From positions 55,860 through 62,286 of the forward strand of contig DIYB01000004.1 in the NCBI GenBank assembly GCA_002428865.1: a DNA stretch of 6,427 nucleotides, given 5' to 3'. Below, one piece after another: positions 5,426-6,427 of this stretch. The notes under the pieces are model-generated. The model searched no databases. It was not told the DNA's origin and was given only the letters and a program-made list of their open reading frames with translations. The stretch comes from Patescibacteria group bacterium UBA6065. GTDB lineage: Bacteria; Patescibacteriota; Minisyncoccia; Phycocordibacterales; UBA6065. How positions within the stretch are numbered: position 1 is the stretch's first letter; every line of letters begins with the position of its first letter. Position numbers and translations under genes: made by a program.

Positions 5426-5514
5426 ATCACGCCTCTTTGTTGAGGCTTACACCGCGGTCCCTACGTGATCTCGCCGAGTGTGCCATACGGCACGGAGGAG
5501 CTTGAGATCGGGAC
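5426..5514 (+). ncRNA. Structured 5' leader of the helicase mRNA
   Basis: Several complementary segments lie in the leader. GCCTC (5431-5435) pairs with GAGGC (5442-5446) as a hairpin, which ATCACG (5426-5431) and CGTGAT (5464-5469) could enclose. A long stem pairs GTCCC (5457-5461) plus GATCTC (5467-5472) with the continuous strand GAGATCGGGAC (5504-5514), leaving a 5-nt bulge, and encloses the hairpin GTGCC-ATAC-GGCAC (5479-5492). A strong SD-like GGAGGAG (5494-5500) lies inside the long stem's loop. I match it to no known riboswitch class. It is a candidate cis-regulatory RNA; the ligand or factor is unknown. Confidence 0.5.
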
Positions 5515-5524
5515 TGCATCACAC

Positions 5525-6427
5525 ATGACATCACATACGAAAGAAGGAGCATCTCCCTCAGATGCCCAGACGTTTAGAGGACTCGGTATCGGAGAGAAAA
5601 TGCTCACCGTCCTTGAGCGTGCTGGATTTGTGACCCCGACACCGATTCAGTCACAGGTTATACCAGTCGGTCTCGCTGGGCGCGATGTCATCGGCATCGC
5701 TCAGACAGGTACGGGCAAAACGCTCGGATTTGGCGTACCGATGATCGAGCGCATCGTGCGCGATGACGGGCTCGGTCTCATACTCTTGCCTACACGAGAG
5801 CTCGCACTCCAGGTTAATGAAACGATTCAAAAAATCGGTAGACCGTTTGGTATGCACTCAGCGGTTCTCATCGGCGGTGATTCGATGGGCAGGCAGATAC
5901 GCGATTTGAGGCTCCGTCCACATATCGTTGTCGCAACTCCCGGACGACTCATCGATCATTTGAAGCAGGGGACTATCAAGCTCGATCATGTGAACATTCT
6001 CGTTCTCGACGAGGCCGATCACATGTTTGATATCGGTTTTGCGCCTCAGATACGCGAGATCATACGCAAGGTGCCGAAAGAGCGTCAGACCATGCTCTTC
6101 TCAGCGACGATGCCTGACGAAATTGCTCGCCTCGCAGCTGAGCATATGGAGCTTCCACTTCGTATTGAAGTGGCGCGTGCTGGCTCGACCGCTGATACTG
6201 TCGACCAAGAGATCATCATCGTCTCACGCGGATCAAAAGTCGCACTTCTCACAAAAATACTCGGTGAGAGCACTGAGCAGGTCATCGTCTTTACTCGTAC
6301 AAAGCACGGCGCGAAAAATCTCACGACTGCACTCCGTGGCGCCGGCTTCACTGCAGTTGAAATACACTCAAATCGATCACTCGGTCAGCGCCGAGAGGCA
6401 CTCGATGGATTCAAGAAGCACAAGTAC
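5525..6427 (+). CDS. DEAD-box ATP-dependent RNA helicase, 3' end outside window
   Basis: DEAD-box helicases unwind short RNA duplexes with ATP, in ribosome assembly, RNA decay or cold adaptation. The 301 visible codons contain, in order, the Q motif with upstream Phe17 and TPTPIQ (37-42), motif I AQTGTGKT (59-66), motif Ia PTRELALQ (89-96), GG (117-118), TPGRLID (138-144), motif II DEAD (162-165), motif III SAT (193-195) and the start of the second RecA domain with VIVFTRTK (253-260). The window ends at TNRS-like HSNRSLGQRREAL and KKHKY, before motifs V and VI. The style is nearest to the RhlE/DeaD group. The start is ATG 5525, since the Q-motif Phe is at residue 17 and no in-frame ATG lies upstream. 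No SD is properly spaced: GGAGGAG is 24 nt away. The gene is divergent from the transporter unit. Confidence 0.96.
   Translation, partial: MTSHTKEGASPSDAQTFRGLGIGEKMLTVLERAGFVTPTPIQSQVIPVGLAGRDVIGIAQTGTGKTLGFGVPMIERIVRDDGLGLILLPTRELALQVNETIQKIGRPFGMHSAVLIGGDSMGRQIRDLRLRPHIVVATPGRLIDHLKQGTIKLDHVNILVLDEADHMFDIGFAPQIREIIRKVPKERQTMLFSATMPDEIARLAAEHMELPLRIEVARAGSTADTVDQEIIIVSRGSKVALLTKILGESTEQVIVFTRTKHGAKNLTTALRGAGFTAVEIHSNRSLGQRREALDGFKKHKY

Noticed and set aside
5366..5443. 25-codon upstream ORF (ATG at 5366) before the helicase
   Set aside because: The predicted helicase RNA start near 5420 lies downstream of its ATG, so it would not be in the message, and it has no SD.
5478..5528. Possible leader peptide (GTG 5478 or TTG 5502) whose TGA overlaps the helicase ATG as ATGA
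   Set aside because: The overlap is suggestive of coupling, but neither start has a properly spaced SD and the peptide has no telling composition.
1..6427. CRISPR arrays, tRNA or rRNA genes, insertion sequences
   Set aside because: No spaced direct repeats, tRNA cloverleaf, rRNA signature, transposase or terminal repeats were seen on either strand.

Overview
The window reads as a compact bacterial chromosome segment. Everything from about 130 to 5381 is encoded on the minus strand, and one gene runs on the plus strand from 5525 out of the right edge. Ribosomal proteins L20 and L35 and IF3 are at or slightly below usual bacterial length, the IF3 C-terminus is divergent, most genes lack a clear Shine-Dalgarno (SD) sequence, and spacers are short. 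These traits would fit a small-genome lineage such as Patescibacteria/CPR (Parcubacteria-like). That assignment is an inference from style and is not proved by any single marker.

Layout, left to right. 1-125 holds no gene I can support. A strong hairpin terminator (126-152) closes the translation cluster infC-rpmI-rplT, which reads right to left (1317 to 155). IF3 starts at a non-ATG codon (TTG, with an in-frame ATT two codons upstream). A short UUCG hairpin followed by a U-run lies between infC and rpmI.

Next, still on the minus strand, is a three-gene unit transcribed 3807 to 1391: a ZIP-family metal transporter, an overlapping Fur-family regulator, and a YibE/F-family membrane protein. 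A 15-bp palindrome with 7-1-7 symmetry, typical of Fur-family operators, sits on a well-spaced promoter in front of the ZIP gene. The simplest model is a self-regulated metal (probably zinc) homeostasis operon that includes a poorly understood YibE/F protein. Both membrane proteins have His-rich segments.

Upstream of that is a two-gene unit: an unrecognised protein with one membrane anchor (start near 5327) followed 15 nt later by an Na/Pi-cotransporter-family protein (4802 to 3873). Its promoter is back-to-back with a plus-strand promoter for a DEAD-box RNA helicase. The helicase mRNA has a leader of about 100 nt with extensive potential secondary structure. Its only strong SD lies inside that structure, too far from the ATG for standard use. 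The helicase is cut by the window end after 301 codons.

The two observations most worth following up are the ZIP-Fur-YibE/F operon with its operator, and the structured helicase leader.
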